Source: an uncultured Alphaproteobacteria bacterium (GTDB lineage: Bacteria > Pseudomonadota > Alphaproteobacteria > RF32 > CAG-239). From it: DNA of 42,567 bases. The stretch lies in the NCBI GenBank assembly GCA_944392155.1, contig CALXVR010000014.1:1-42567 (forward strand), in the 5' to 3' direction. The position numbers and the translations under genes are program-made. The first letter of the stretch is position 1, and each line of letters begins with the position of its first letter. Under the pieces are notes generated by a model. That model saw nothing but the letters and a program-made list of their open reading frames with translations. It made no database searches and was not told where the DNA came from. Below are positions 8,082 through 15,742 of the stretch, piece by piece.

Positions 8082-8633
8082 ATGAAGAAAACTTTACTTC
8101 TCGCCGGTGTTGCCAGCTTATTTGCAGTAAATACCGCCAATGCAGAAATTAAACCTTATGTTGGTTTGGACTACAACTACTCCAGTTATGGTATGGATTA
8201 TGATGTAAGAGATACCATCGAAGATGATTACAACAGCTTGTCTTTCGTAGCTGGTGCAAAATTAATGAATAACTTCGGTTTGGAAGCTTTCTACCAAAGA
8301 TCTTTGAATGAAAAGAACTCCTCTTATGGTGAAAAAGTATCTTCCCGCATCCAAAATTATGGTGTAGATGCTTTAGGTTATCTGCCTTTGGGTTGCGACC
8401 AAGAAGTTGAATTGATTGCCGGTCTCGGTCTTGGTGAATATGAAATGAAAGCCAGAGTTGCTGGTTTAGGCGCAGATAAAGAAGAAGCTTTGGGTATCAG
8501 AGCTAATATCGGTGCTCAGTACAATATCGATGAGAACTGGGCTGTTCGCGGTATGTATCGTCACGTATATCTGCAAAACAGCGAAATGAACGATATCAAT
8601 GAGTTCTCTGCTGGTATCAGATACAATTTCTAA
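8082..8633 (+). CDS. Small outer-membrane beta-barrel protein
   Basis: The 183-residue precursor begins with a clear Sec signal peptide (MKKTLLLAGVASLF..., cleavage after ANA at about 21). The rest shows alternating short beta strands and turns and ends in AGIRYNF. A C-terminal aromatic preceded by an alternating pattern is the usual BAM-recognised last strand. This fits an 8-stranded OmpA/OmpX/Opa-like surface barrel (porin family, OMP_b-brl). The start at 8082 is chosen because it gives a canonical signal peptide; an in-frame ATG at 8073 adds only three residues and lies 2 nt from the AAAGG. The gene is monocistronic: a strong terminator follows, and it is flanked by an inverted repeat. Ligand and role are unknown; structural or adhesive function is possible. 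Confidence 0.85.
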   Translation: MKKTLLLAGVASLFAVNTANAEIKPYVGLDYNYSSYGMDYDVRDTIEDDYNSLSFVAGAKLMNNFGLEAFYQRSLNEKNSSYGEKVSSRIQNYGVDALGYLPLGCDQEVELIAGLGLGEYEMKARVAGLGADKEEALGIRANIGAQYNIDENWAVRGMYRHVYLQNSEMNDINEFSAGIRYNF

Positions 8634-8635
8634 TC

Positions 8636-8648
8636 GGATTTGACTGAA
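8636..8648. repeat. Right arm of a 13-bp inverted repeat flanking the outer-membrane barrel gene
   Basis: GGATTTGACTGAA begins 3 bp after the barrel gene's stop codon. It is the exact reverse complement of 8002-8014, about 620 bp upstream. Confidence 0.7.
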
Positions 8649-8659
8649 ATTGGATTAAA

Positions 8660-8688
8660 CTGCCTTGGTAAAACAAGGCAGTTTTTTT
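8660..8688 (+). terminator. Rho-independent terminator after the barrel gene
   Basis: Stem CTGCCTTG (8660-8667) and CAAGGCAG (8674-8681) has a 6-nt loop and is followed by seven Ts. It isolates the barrel gene from dut. Confidence 0.95.
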
Positions 8689-8765
8689 ATACACAATAAA
8701 AAAGATTTTCTTCAAAACAACCTCTTTCTCTTTTACAATCTGGCAAACAAACAAAAGAGGATAAA

Positions 8766-9245
8766 ATGAGTAAAATTCAAACCCAATATTTCAAAATATT
8801 TTATACAAAATTACCACACTATGTTGAAAGTCCGAACAATCTGCGCTACGCAACGGAAGATGCAGCTTGTTTTGACATTTGTGCAGCCATAAAAGAACCA
8901 CATACAATTTTGCCGCAAGAACGTTTTATGTGCCCCACAGGTGTAAAATTTGCGCCGGAAAACCCCTTTTGGCTAAGAGTAAACGGCAGAAGCGGTATGG
9001 CTGCCAAAAATGGTATTATCCCTATTGGTGGAATTATTGATACTGATTATCGCGGTGAACCGATGGTCATTTTGCTCAACACAAGCAAAGAAACTTATAC
9101 AGTGCATAGCGGAGATAAAATTGCACAGATAGAATGCCCCTTTCCTTTCAAAGCCGAATTCGAGGAAGTAAGCAACGAAGAGTTTGAAAATAATTTTCAA
9201 ACAAAACGCGGCGAAGGCGGCTTTGGCTCCTCCGGCAGAAAATAA
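8766..9245 (+). CDS. dut: dUTP diphosphatase (dUTPase)
   Basis: This trimeric-type dUTPase (159 residues) hydrolyses dUTP to dUMP and pyrophosphate, keeping uracil out of DNA and feeding thymidylate synthesis. All five family motifs are present: EDAACFDICA (31-40), RSGMAA (75-80), GGIIDTDYRGE (88-98) with the catalytic Asp92, GDKIAQI (116-122) and the glycine-rich RGEGGFGSSG (148-157). Motif 1 and the N-terminus differ somewhat from enterobacterial Dut and look more like phage-type versions, so an origin by transfer is possible but not shown. GAGGA lies 6 nt upstream of the ATG. It stands alone between two terminators. Confidence 0.93.
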   Translation: MSKIQTQYFKIFYTKLPHYVESPNNLRYATEDAACFDICAAIKEPHTILPQERFMCPTGVKFAPENPFWLRVNGRSGMAAKNGIIPIGGIIDTDYRGEPMVILLNTSKETYTVHSGDKIAQIECPFPFKAEFEEVSNEEFENNFQTKRGEGGFGSSGRK

Positions 9246-9246
9246 C

Positions 9247-9275
9247 AAAAAAGCCCTCTTCACAGAGGGCTTTTT
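9247..9275. terminator. Bidirectional terminator between dut and clpX
   Basis: Stem AAGCCCTCT (9251-9259) and AGAGGGCTT (9264-9272) has a 4-nt loop. It is flanked by A's on the left and T's on the right, so it can serve both convergent genes. Confidence 0.93.
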
Positions 9276-9309
9276 ACTTCTAAAAATCAAATAGCAGTCT
9301 TATAGAACT

Positions 9310-10572
9310 TTAAGCTGATTTTTCTTCTTTTTTATAAACATAAACCGGTTCTTTATGTTCATTAACAACTTCTTCATTGATAATGATTTCCGCAACATTT
9401 TTCTTGTCCGGAATATCATACATCAACTCAAGCAAGTTGTCTTCCATAATGGCACGCAGACCGCGCGCACCGGTTTTACGTTCAATAGCTTTTTTAGCGA
9501 TTGCACGCAAAGCCTCATCGGTAATTGTCAGCTTAACACCTTCCATATCAAACAAAGTTGCATATTGTTTAACCAAAGCATTTTTCGGTTCAGTCAAAAC
9601 CTTGACCAAAGCATCTTCATTCAAATCATCTAAGGTGGCAATAACCGGCAAACGACCGACAAACTCGGGGATTAAGCCATATTTAAGCAAATCTTCCGGC
9701 TGAACATCTTTCAAAATCTCACCGATTCCGCGTTCTTCCTTGGAAGCAACTTTAGCTCCGAAACCAATAGATGTTTCATTACCTCTGCGGCTGACGATTT
9801 TTTCCAAACCGGCAAAAGCACCACCGCAAATAAACAAAATATTTGTCGTATCTACATGCAAAAACTCTTGCTGCGGATGCTTACGACCACCCTGCGGCGG
9901 CACATTGGCAACCGTACCTTCAATAATCTTCAACAAAGCCTGCTGCACGCCCTCACCCGAAACATCGCGTGTAATGGAGGGACCGTCGGTTTTGCGTGTG
10001 ATTTTATCAATCTCATCAATATAAACAATACCGCGCTGAGCTTTTTCAATGTCATAATTTGCAGCTTGTACCAGCTTGAGAATAATATTTTCAACATCCT
10101 CACCGACATATCCTGCTTCGGTCAATGTCGTTGCATCGGCAATAGCAAAAGGCACATCCAAAATCTTGGCCAAAGTCTGCGCCAACAAAGTTTTACCAGA
10201 ACCGGTCGAGCCGATAAGAATGACGTTTGACTTAGATACTTCAATATCTTTGGAAGTCTTTTTGCAGTTCAGACGTTTATAATGGTTATATACTGCCACG
10301 GACAAAACTTTTTTAGCTTGGTCCTGACCGATAACATATTGATCCAAAAACTCTTTGATTTTGGAAGGTGTCGGAAGTTTTTCAGCCGTATTACCGCCTT
10401 CTTCCTTAGCCATTTCGTTCATCTCATCAGCAACGATATTGATACAAACCTCAATACATTCATCACAGATATAAACGCCGCGACCGGCCACCAGTTTTTT
10501 CACTTCGTTCTGGCTTTTTCCGCAGAAAGAGCAGCACAAAACCTCACCGTTATTATTATCTTTATCACTCAT
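9310..10572 (-). CDS. clpX: ClpXP protease ATPase subunit ClpX
   Basis: The 420-residue AAA+ unfoldase forms a hexamer that feeds substrates into ClpP. The N-terminal zinc domain uses Cys14, Cys17, Cys36 and Cys39. Walker A GSTGSGKT is at 121-128, the pore loop GYVG at 154-157, Walker B IVYIDEID at 182-189 and the RKH loop in GGRKHPQQ near 230. The conserved C-terminal arginine region [13 protein letters not shown] is present. It lies 8 bp after clpP and is co-transcribed with it; no promoter is visible between them. In alphaproteobacteria ClpXP degrades cell-cycle regulators such as CtrA, which is family knowledge not shown here. Confidence 0.98.
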   Translation of the reverse strand: MSDKDNNNGEVLCCSFCGKSQNEVKKLVAGRGVYICDECIEVCINIVADEMNEMAKEEGGNTAEKLPTPSKIKEFLDQYVIGQDQAKKVLSVAVYNHYKRLNCKKTSKDIEVSKSNVILIGSTGSGKTLLAQTLAKILDVPFAIADATTLTEAGYVGEDVENIILKLVQAANYDIEKAQRGIVYIDEIDKITRKTDGPSITRDVSGEGVQQALLKIIEGTVANVPPQGGRKHPQQEFLHVDTTNILFICGGAFAGLEKIVSRRGNETSIGFGAKVASKEERGIGEILKDVQPEDLLKYGLIPEFVGRLPVIATLDDLNEDALVKVLTEPKNALVKQYATLFDMEGVKLTITDEALRAIAKKAIERKTGARGLRAIMEDNLLELMYDIPDKKNVAEIIINEEVVNEHKEPVYVYKKEEKSA

Positions 10573-10580
10573 TTTTTCAC

Positions 10581-11210
10581 CTATTTTATAATCTCATCAC
10601 GGTTGGTAACAATATGGTCAATCAAACCGAATTTTTTGGCTTCTTCAGGGGTCATAAAATTATCGCGATCCATAGCTTTTTCAATAACCGAAAGTTTTTG
10701 CCCCGTATTTTTAGCATAGATGCTGTTCAAACGTTTGCGCATATCCAAAATCAGCTTTGCCTGAATTTCAATATCTGTTGCTTGTCCTTTAGCACCGCCG
10801 GAAGGCTGATGAATCATAATCTGAGCATTTGGCAAAGAGAAACGCTTGCCTTTAGCACCGCCTGCAAGCAGGAAAGATCCCATAGAACAAGCCTGCCCGA
10901 TACACATAGTAGCAACATCGCAACTGATATACTGCATTGTGTCATACATAGCCATACCGGAAGTAATTACACCGCCCGGAGAGTTGATATAAAGGAAAAT
11001 ATCTTTTTTAGGATTTTCAGATTCCAAAAACAGCAACTGAGCACAAACAAGGGATGAAACCTCATCATTAACCTCGCCTGTGAGGAAAATGATTCTTTCC
11101 TTCAAAAGTCTGGAATAAATATCAAACGAGCGCTCGCCCTTAGAGGTCTGTTCAATAACCATCGGGACCAAAGTGCTGTCAAACACCTCAATAGAACTTC
11201 TTGCAACCAT
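10581..11210 (-). CDS. clpP: ATP-dependent Clp protease proteolytic subunit
   Basis: ClpP forms the tetradecameric serine protease chamber of ClpXP. Catalytic residues, numbered from the chosen start, are Ser109 in QACSMGS, His134 in MIHQPSGG and Asp183 in MDRDNF; the spacing matches E. coli ClpP. The start at 11210 (209 residues) is preferred because AAGGA lies 7-8 nt upstream. A further ATG at 11228 would add six residues but has no Shine-Dalgarno, and the real one lies within its codons. A sigma-70 promoter is visible at 11243-11271. In the usual alphaproteobacterial order tig would be directly upstream; here the glycan island (11296-17798) lies between. Confidence 0.97.
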   Translation of the reverse strand: MVARSSIEVFDSTLVPMVIEQTSKGERSFDIYSRLLKERIIFLTGEVNDEVSSLVCAQLLFLESENPKKDIFLYINSPGGVITSGMAMYDTMQYISCDVATMCIGQACSMGSFLLAGGAKGKRFSLPNAQIMIHQPSGGAKGQATDIEIQAKLILDMRKRLNSIYAKNTGQKLSVIEKAMDRDNFMTPEEAKKFGLIDHIVTNRDEIIK

Positions 11211-11242
11211 TTTGTTTTCCTTATTCATTGGCAGATTAAACT

Positions 11243-11271
11243 TTTATAGCACTCTAAACCAATATATTCAA
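11243..11271 (-). promoter_or_regulatory. Candidate promoter of clpPX
   Basis: On the minus strand, -35 TTGAAT (11266-11271) and -10 TATAAA (11243-11248) are separated by exactly 17 bp, 33 bp upstream of the preferred clpP start. It lies in the short gap after the glycosyltransferase gene, so clpPX can be expressed independently of the island. Confidence 0.6.
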
Positions 11272-11295
11272 CAAAATGTTAATTTCCTTAAAAAT

Positions 11296-12252
11296 TTAAT
11301 TATCGAAGCCTATTTTCTCGTCAACGATATAAAGCGGACGGTTTTTAACCTCCACAAAAACCTTTGCCAAATATTCGCCGATAATCCCCAAAGACATAAG
11401 CTGCACGCCGGAAAATATGGTAATAATCGTCACCAACGAGGCCCAACCGACAATAGTTCCCCTCACCGACCATCTATAAATAACAAAGCACAAAAAGCAA
11501 ATACTCAAAAAGCAGATAAAGAAGCCCATAAACGTAACCAAGCGTAACGGAACGATTGAAAAACTTGAGATTCCGCTCCAAGCAAAGCCCATCATCTTCA
11601 TTAAGGGATATTTTGTTTCACCGGCAGGTCTGGCTTTGCGGTCATAATAAACTTTGTCATATTTATAGCCGACCAAAGGCATCATCGCACGCAAGAACAA
11701 ATTTCGCTCCGGAAAAGATTTTAAGGTATTAACCGCGCGCTTTGTCATCATTCTAAAATCAGCATGATTATAAACAATATTAACACCCAAAAGCTTCATC
11801 AGCTTATAAAAAGCCAAGGCGGAGTATTTCTTAAACCATGTATCCGTATCCCGGCTATCGCGAACACCATAAACAATTTCGCAACCATCCTTGATTTTAT
11901 CAAGCATTTGCTCAATCACGCTGCAATCATCTTGCAAATCCGCGTCAATCGTAACATACAAATCAGCATCAATATCATACATTCCGGCCACAATAGCCTT
12001 CTGGTGCCCAAAATTTCTGGACAAGCTGATTCCTGAAAAAATCTTTTCTTTAGCCACCGCCTTTTGAATAAGATTCCAAGTTTTGTCCTTGCTTCCGTCA
12101 TTTATAAAACAAACCTTGCTTTGCGGACTGACTTTTTTAGCCTTAATCAGTTTTTTGAGCAAAGCGCCGATAACCTTAAAAGTCTGTGGCAATACTTCTT
12201 CTTCATTATAACAAGGCATCACGATTACCAATTTTTGCAATTTTTCAGTCAT
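11296..12252 (-). CDS. GtrB-like polyprenyl-phosphate glycosyltransferase (GT2)
   Basis: The 318-residue protein has a GT2 catalytic domain followed by two transmembrane helices (about 233-255 and 270-292). This is the layout of GtrB/ArnC/DPM1-type enzymes, which load a sugar onto undecaprenyl phosphate at the cytoplasmic face. Motifs: VMPCYNEEE (11-19), NDGSKD (51-56), SRNFGHQ (78-84), and the metal-binding DADLQDD (103-109). It follows the methyltransferase gene by 17 bp with an AGGAG, so the two form an operon. With the GtrA-like and GtrC-like genes on the other strand nearby, it could supply the lipid-linked sugar for periplasmic modification of a surface glycan. Sugar identity cannot be read. 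Confidence 0.85.
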   Translation of the reverse strand: MTEKLQKLVIVMPCYNEEEVLPQTFKVIGALLKKLIKAKKVSPQSKVCFINDGSKDKTWNLIQKAVAKEKIFSGISLSRNFGHQKAIVAGMYDIDADLYVTIDADLQDDCSVIEQMLDKIKDGCEIVYGVRDSRDTDTWFKKYSALAFYKLMKLLGVNIVYNHADFRMMTKRAVNTLKSFPERNLFLRAMMPLVGYKYDKVYYDRKARPAGETKYPLMKMMGFAWSGISSFSIVPLRLVTFMGFFICFLSICFLCFVIYRWSVRGTIVGWASLVTIITIFSGVQLMSLGIIGEYLAKVFVEVKNRPLYIVDEKIGFDN

Positions 12253-12269
12253 CAGCCGCTCCTAAAATT

Positions 12270-13097
12270 TTAATGTGAACGATATTTTTGAATATACTTT
12301 ACCAAAGAGGGAAATTTAAGCAGTAAAAATCGTTTAATTTTGAACAAAAACCCACCCTGACAAACAACACAGTCAGAAGCAGAAAGTAAAACTTTAAGAT
12401 TCTTTTCGCGCAAACTCCCTTTGGCAACCTTTGTCTTAAACACATATTGAAAAACTTTAGACTGCGGAGATTGCATAATAAAATCAGCCACTTCAGGTGG
12501 AAGTTCCGAAAGTTTATGCGGCTGAAACCCCTCTTCCGGCAAAAGAGTACATCCCGCTTCCGCAATACTTAAACCACAATTGGCAAACATCTCGGCAATA
12601 GAATTAGCTTCAAAAAAGCGTAAATGAGTCTTATCCAAAATTCCGAGCTCGCCATAGTTCCATTCGTCAAACAACAACCCTATTTTAATACTCGCATGCG
12701 CCACATTTGGCAAAGACACCACAAAATATCCGTCCGGTTTTAAGAGTTTTTTCAACTCACTTAATACGGCTTGCGGATTCACCAAATGTTCTAAAACATC
12801 CCCGCAAACAATCACATCAAAAGAAGATATGAAGCGAGAATAATCTTTAGCCTGAAATTTGTTCAAATCAATTTGTAAGACCTCGGCAAATATATTTCGT
12901 TTTCGACAAATCAGCACGCCTTCATCATCAGCCTCCATTCCGACGCAAGAACATTTTTTTTCTTGCGCTAAAACAGCCGACAAATCCCCACAGGCACAGC
13001 CGACATCCAAAACTCTTGAGCCGAAATTCACCATATCAAAGAGCAAGACATTACTGTCATTTTTGTTTTTTAAGTTGATTTTGCGCGCATAAAGCAT
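12270..13097 (-). CDS. SAM-dependent methyltransferase, class I
   Basis: The 275-residue protein has a Rossmann methyltransferase core of the Methyltransf_23/11 type. Motif I VLDVGCACGD is at 29-38, the acidic end of strand 2 is GMEADD near 54-59, and motif IV FDVIVCGDVLEHL is near 94-106. The following LKPDGYFVVSLPN is motif VI. Such enzymes are common in O-antigen and glycan clusters, where they methylate sugars or cap chains. The C-terminal 100 residues are unassigned. It begins with ATG after AAGG and is divergent from the GT2 gene at 13237. A perfect -35 TTGACA lies upstream on its strand. Substrate unknown. Confidence 0.85.
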   Translation of the reverse strand: MLYARKINLKNKNDSNVLLFDMVNFGSRVLDVGCACGDLSAVLAQEKKCSCVGMEADDEGVLICRKRNIFAEVLQIDLNKFQAKDYSRFISSFDVIVCGDVLEHLVNPQAVLSELKKLLKPDGYFVVSLPNVAHASIKIGLLFDEWNYGELGILDKTHLRFFEANSIAEMFANCGLSIAEAGCTLLPEEGFQPHKLSELPPEVADFIMQSPQSKVFQYVFKTKVAKGSLREKNLKVLLSASDCVVCQGGFLFKIKRFLLLKFPSLVKYIQKYRSH

Positions 13098-13236
13098 CTG
13101 AGCTCACCTTCAGGTTTAACTTTTTATATGATTCACACTCTTAAGCAATTTGTCAACTGTTGATAACCGATAGTTTTCTTTGCTCAAAAGCTTTGTCGGC
13201 TTTATACTTGAGATAATTAGCGTTGAAAGGTTTTAG
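13098..13236. promoter_or_regulatory. Divergent promoter region of the glycan island
   Basis: On plus, -35 TTGCTC (13180-13185), 17 bp, and -10 TATACT (13203-13208) drive the GT2-GtrC-GtrC-GtrA operon. On minus, -35 TTGACA (13151-13156), 17 bp, and a weaker -10 AATCAT (13128-13133) would drive the methyltransferase-GtrB operon. The two face apart from one 139-bp region, so the island may be controlled as a unit. Confidence 0.55.
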
Positions 13237-14067
13237 ATGTCTGTCAATAACCCCAAAATATCAGTTCTCATCCCCGTTTATAATGGCGCTGCCTATTTGC
13301 GCCCAAGCATTGAGAGCATTCTCAACCAAACTTTTTCGGACTTTGAGCTTCTGCTTTTAGATGATGCTTCTACCGATAATTCCGCCGAAATCATCAAAAG
13401 CTATACGGATTCTCGTATTAAGTTTTTTCAATCCGAAAAAAACTTAGGCATCTCCGCCGCCCGCAATAAACTTATGGAGCTGGCTCAGGGAGAATATTTG
13501 GCTGTTATGGACCATGACGACCTCTCCGCCCCCACCAGACTTGCCGAACAACTTGAGTTTATGGAACGCAACCCCGAAGTCGCTATGCTCGGAACTTGGG
13601 GACAACTCTTTTGCGCCGAACCGCCTTTTGAAGGTTTTTTAGGCAAACTCAAACAAAAATTCATCAATCTGGGCTGGGTCTGGTGCCAACCCCAAGAGCC
13701 CGATATTTATGAAACCCTTTGCGGCAACCCGATAATGCATTCATCCTCAATGCTGCGCCGCTCTGCGCTTATAAAAAGCAAAATTGCCTATAATCAAACT
13801 TATTCTCCGGCCGAAGACTACGACCTTTGTCGCCAGATTCTGGCTCAAGGCTGGAAATTGGCTAACCTGCAAAAAGTGCTGTTTTTTTACCACTACCATG
13901 GCAAAAACCATTCTTTAACCCACAAACAAGCCATGATAAAAGCAGATTATAAGGTCAAAAGCGATATTCTCAAACTTCTGGGCAAAAGATTTACTTTCCG
14001 CCCCTATTTTTGGGTCATCTTGCGCAAACTACGCTTAAGAAGATTTTTAAGGAATTACAATGATTAA
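13237..14067 (+). CDS. Glycosyltransferase family 2 protein
   Basis: This 276-residue soluble GT-A enzyme has SVLIPVYNG (9-17), LDDASTDNS (41-49), the DxD-type DHDD (92-95) and an acidic acceptor-side motif SPAEDYDLC (near 196-204). The product resembles WcaA/rhamnosyl- or galactosyl-transferase-like enzymes of O-antigen clusters. It probably adds one sugar from a nucleotide donor to a lipid-linked or lipid A-core acceptor at the cytoplasmic side. Its C-terminus is rich in Arg, Lys and aromatic residues (RPYFWVILRKLRLRRFL), consistent with membrane association. It is the first gene of the plus-strand operon and overlaps the next gene by 8 bp. AAAGG is 6 nt before the ATG. Donor and acceptor unknown. 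Confidence 0.88.
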   Translation: MSVNNPKISVLIPVYNGAAYLRPSIESILNQTFSDFELLLLDDASTDNSAEIIKSYTDSRIKFFQSEKNLGISAARNKLMELAQGEYLAVMDHDDLSAPTRLAEQLEFMERNPEVAMLGTWGQLFCAEPPFEGFLGKLKQKFINLGWVWCQPQEPDIYETLCGNPIMHSSSMLRRSALIKSKIAYNQTYSPAEDYDLCRQILAQGWKLANLQKVLFFYHYHGKNHSLTHKQAMIKADYKVKSDILKLLGKRFTFRPYFWVILRKLRLRRFLRNYND

Positions 14068-15742
14068 TAAGTCTTTGTTTGAAAACAACATTATAGAAAA
14101 CATCATCCATAATTTCACTTTCTATCTTTTCGGACAAGTTTGGTATATATATGCTCTGACCCTAGCCATACTAATATATCTTTCCTACCGTTTGGTCTGC
14201 AAAGGCAAACTCACAACCTACCCTGACCTTTTTCCGAAACAGATAAACGATTTCAACCTAAAAAATAAAAACAACATTAAAGCTCTGATTGCGCTCTTTT
14301 GCGCCTTATATGCTTATACTGTGATTATGTTTATGCAAGACAACTCGCTTTTTAATAATCCGGACCTAATGAGCTTAAACACCATTTTCATCTTTCATCG
14401 CGGAGTTGCCGCCACTTATGGCCCCGCAAGAATGTGTCCCGTCTCATTTTTTGACCTGAATTATCTTTATGCCATAACGCATAACTTCACCGTCATCAAC
14501 CTATATATTTTGCTAAAACAAGCACTTTTACTATGGCTATTATACAAATTTCTCAACTTTTTATCTTTCAGCCGTCGTCTTTGGACCATAGCCTTAATCC
14601 AAATCACACCAGCCGTGTTTTGGCTCAATAATGTCATTTTTCCCGAACAAAACATCATAATTTTTGTTCTCTGCTCGCTGCTTAGCCTGCAAAAATTCTC
14701 CCAAACCGGCAAAAAATCTTTTCTCTGGTGGTTTTGCGTTTTTGCTCTTTTAGCCATCTACAGCAAAGAAACCACCGTTTTGTTTTATGGCGGAATACTG
14801 ATCTTTGCCGTTCTGTATGATGTCTACAAAGAAAAAATCAACCCATCGGATTTCCTGCATCCCTTCAAACTGGCCGGAAAACTTCCTCTTGAGGCTTTGC
14901 TATTTTTATGCTGTCTGAGTTTTGCCGTTTTTTATCTCTTCATCATGGTTGAACTGAAAGAAAATGTTTACATCGCTTTCCGCCAACAACCTTTTGCACA
15001 TTTGTTTAACCTGTATAAATTTGAAATCATCTGTTTAACTTTGGGATGGATTTTAGCCTTATACAGACTGCTTAACAAAAAAATCCAAACCAATCCCCTG
15101 TTTAATGAAGGATTGCTCTTTGCCGCCACTTTCTTGCTGATTATTCTTATCTTCCGCTTACAAATTGCACCTGATTTGCAACATGTATCACAAAAAAGCT
15201 ATTATGCCGTTTTGGCTGATATTTTCGGCATCATTTATATAACACGAAATCTACACCGGCCCAAGCTTCAATCCGCATTCAGTTTGCTGGTTATCATTAG
15301 TAGTATGATTATAAACCTGCAAATTCTTCCATACGAAGAAATCGGTCCGGCAAGACGCCAAGCTGCAAATTTCCTTTCTGACATAATCCGGCAAGAAAAT
15401 AAGCTTAGCTTTATGCTTTCCGAACATACGGAAGAATCAGATTGGGTGCGTGAAAGTTGGGGAGCCTCCCTAGTTTACTACCACCCCGAAGCCGACATCA
15501 CACTCAAAATACCAACTTTAGCAGAAAATAACATCATCAATCAATTCAGCCTAAACGAATATGCCAAATACAAAGGCTATCTCCCAACCATAAAAGGCGA
15601 GTTTATTCCTCAAAGCGGCGATTATTACATCATCCGCACAAATGCTTTTGAGCAAGATTATCCGATTATTAAAAATTTAGAGCACAAACTTGTCTTTAAA
15701 AACAAACTTTTCAAAATTTACAAAATTGAGGAATTACAATGA
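14060..15742 (+). CDS. Polytopic membrane protein, GtrC-like (copy 1)
   Basis: The 560-residue protein has about 10-12 hydrophobic segments in the first 410 residues and a soluble C-terminal domain of about 150. This matches the general build of GT-C membrane glycosyltransferases (GtrC, GT-83/DUF-type). An acidic Asp in the first large loop (NNPDLMSLN) may be the catalytic base, as in GT-C enzymes. It is 30-40% similar by eye to the adjacent copy 2, sharing NNIIENII near the start, ITHNF, FPEQN/FCEQN, KETT and a nearly identical C-terminus (FEQDYPIIK...). With GtrA-like and GtrB-like genes close by it probably transfers a sugar from undecaprenyl phosphate to a glycan in the periplasm. This is inferred; I do not recognise the exact family. 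Confidence 0.7.
   Translation: MINKSLFENNIIENIIHNFTFYLFGQVWYIYALTLAILIYLSYRLVCKGKLTTYPDLFPKQINDFNLKNKNNIKALIALFCALYAYTVIMFMQDNSLFNNPDLMSLNTIFIFHRGVAATYGPARMCPVSFFDLNYLYAITHNFTVINLYILLKQALLLWLLYKFLNFLSFSRRLWTIALIQITPAVFWLNNVIFPEQNIIIFVLCSLLSLQKFSQTGKKSFLWWFCVFALLAIYSKETTVLFYGGILIFAVLYDVYKEKINPSDFLHPFKLAGKLPLEALLFLCCLSFAVFYLFIMVELKENVYIAFRQQPFAHLFNLYKFEIICLTLGWILALYRLLNKKIQTNPLFNEGLLFAATFLLIILIFRLQIAPDLQHVSQKSYYAVLADIFGIIYITRNLHRPKLQSAFSLLVIISSMIINLQILPYEEIGPARRQAANFLSDIIRQENKLSFMLSEHTEESDWVRESWGASLVYYHPEADITLKIPTLAENNIINQFSLNEYAKYKGYLPTIKGEFIPQSGDYYIIRTNAFEQDYPIIKNLEHKLVFKNKLFKIYKIEELQ
15646..15732 (+). repeat. Direct repeat: 3' end of GtrC-like copy 1
   Basis: This stretch matches 17304-17389 at clearly higher nucleotide identity than the rest of the two genes. 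It contains an exact 26-bp run (15647-15672 with 17305-17330) and an exact 19-bp run. A short repeat GGAATTACAATGATTA also precedes both gene starts (around 14050 and 15729). Confidence 0.7.

Noticed and set aside
7952..8152. 66-codon plus-strand reading frame starting at TTG before the barrel gene
   Set aside because: It overlaps the signal peptide of the barrel gene in another frame, has no Shine-Dalgarno and an unnatural Cys-rich end.
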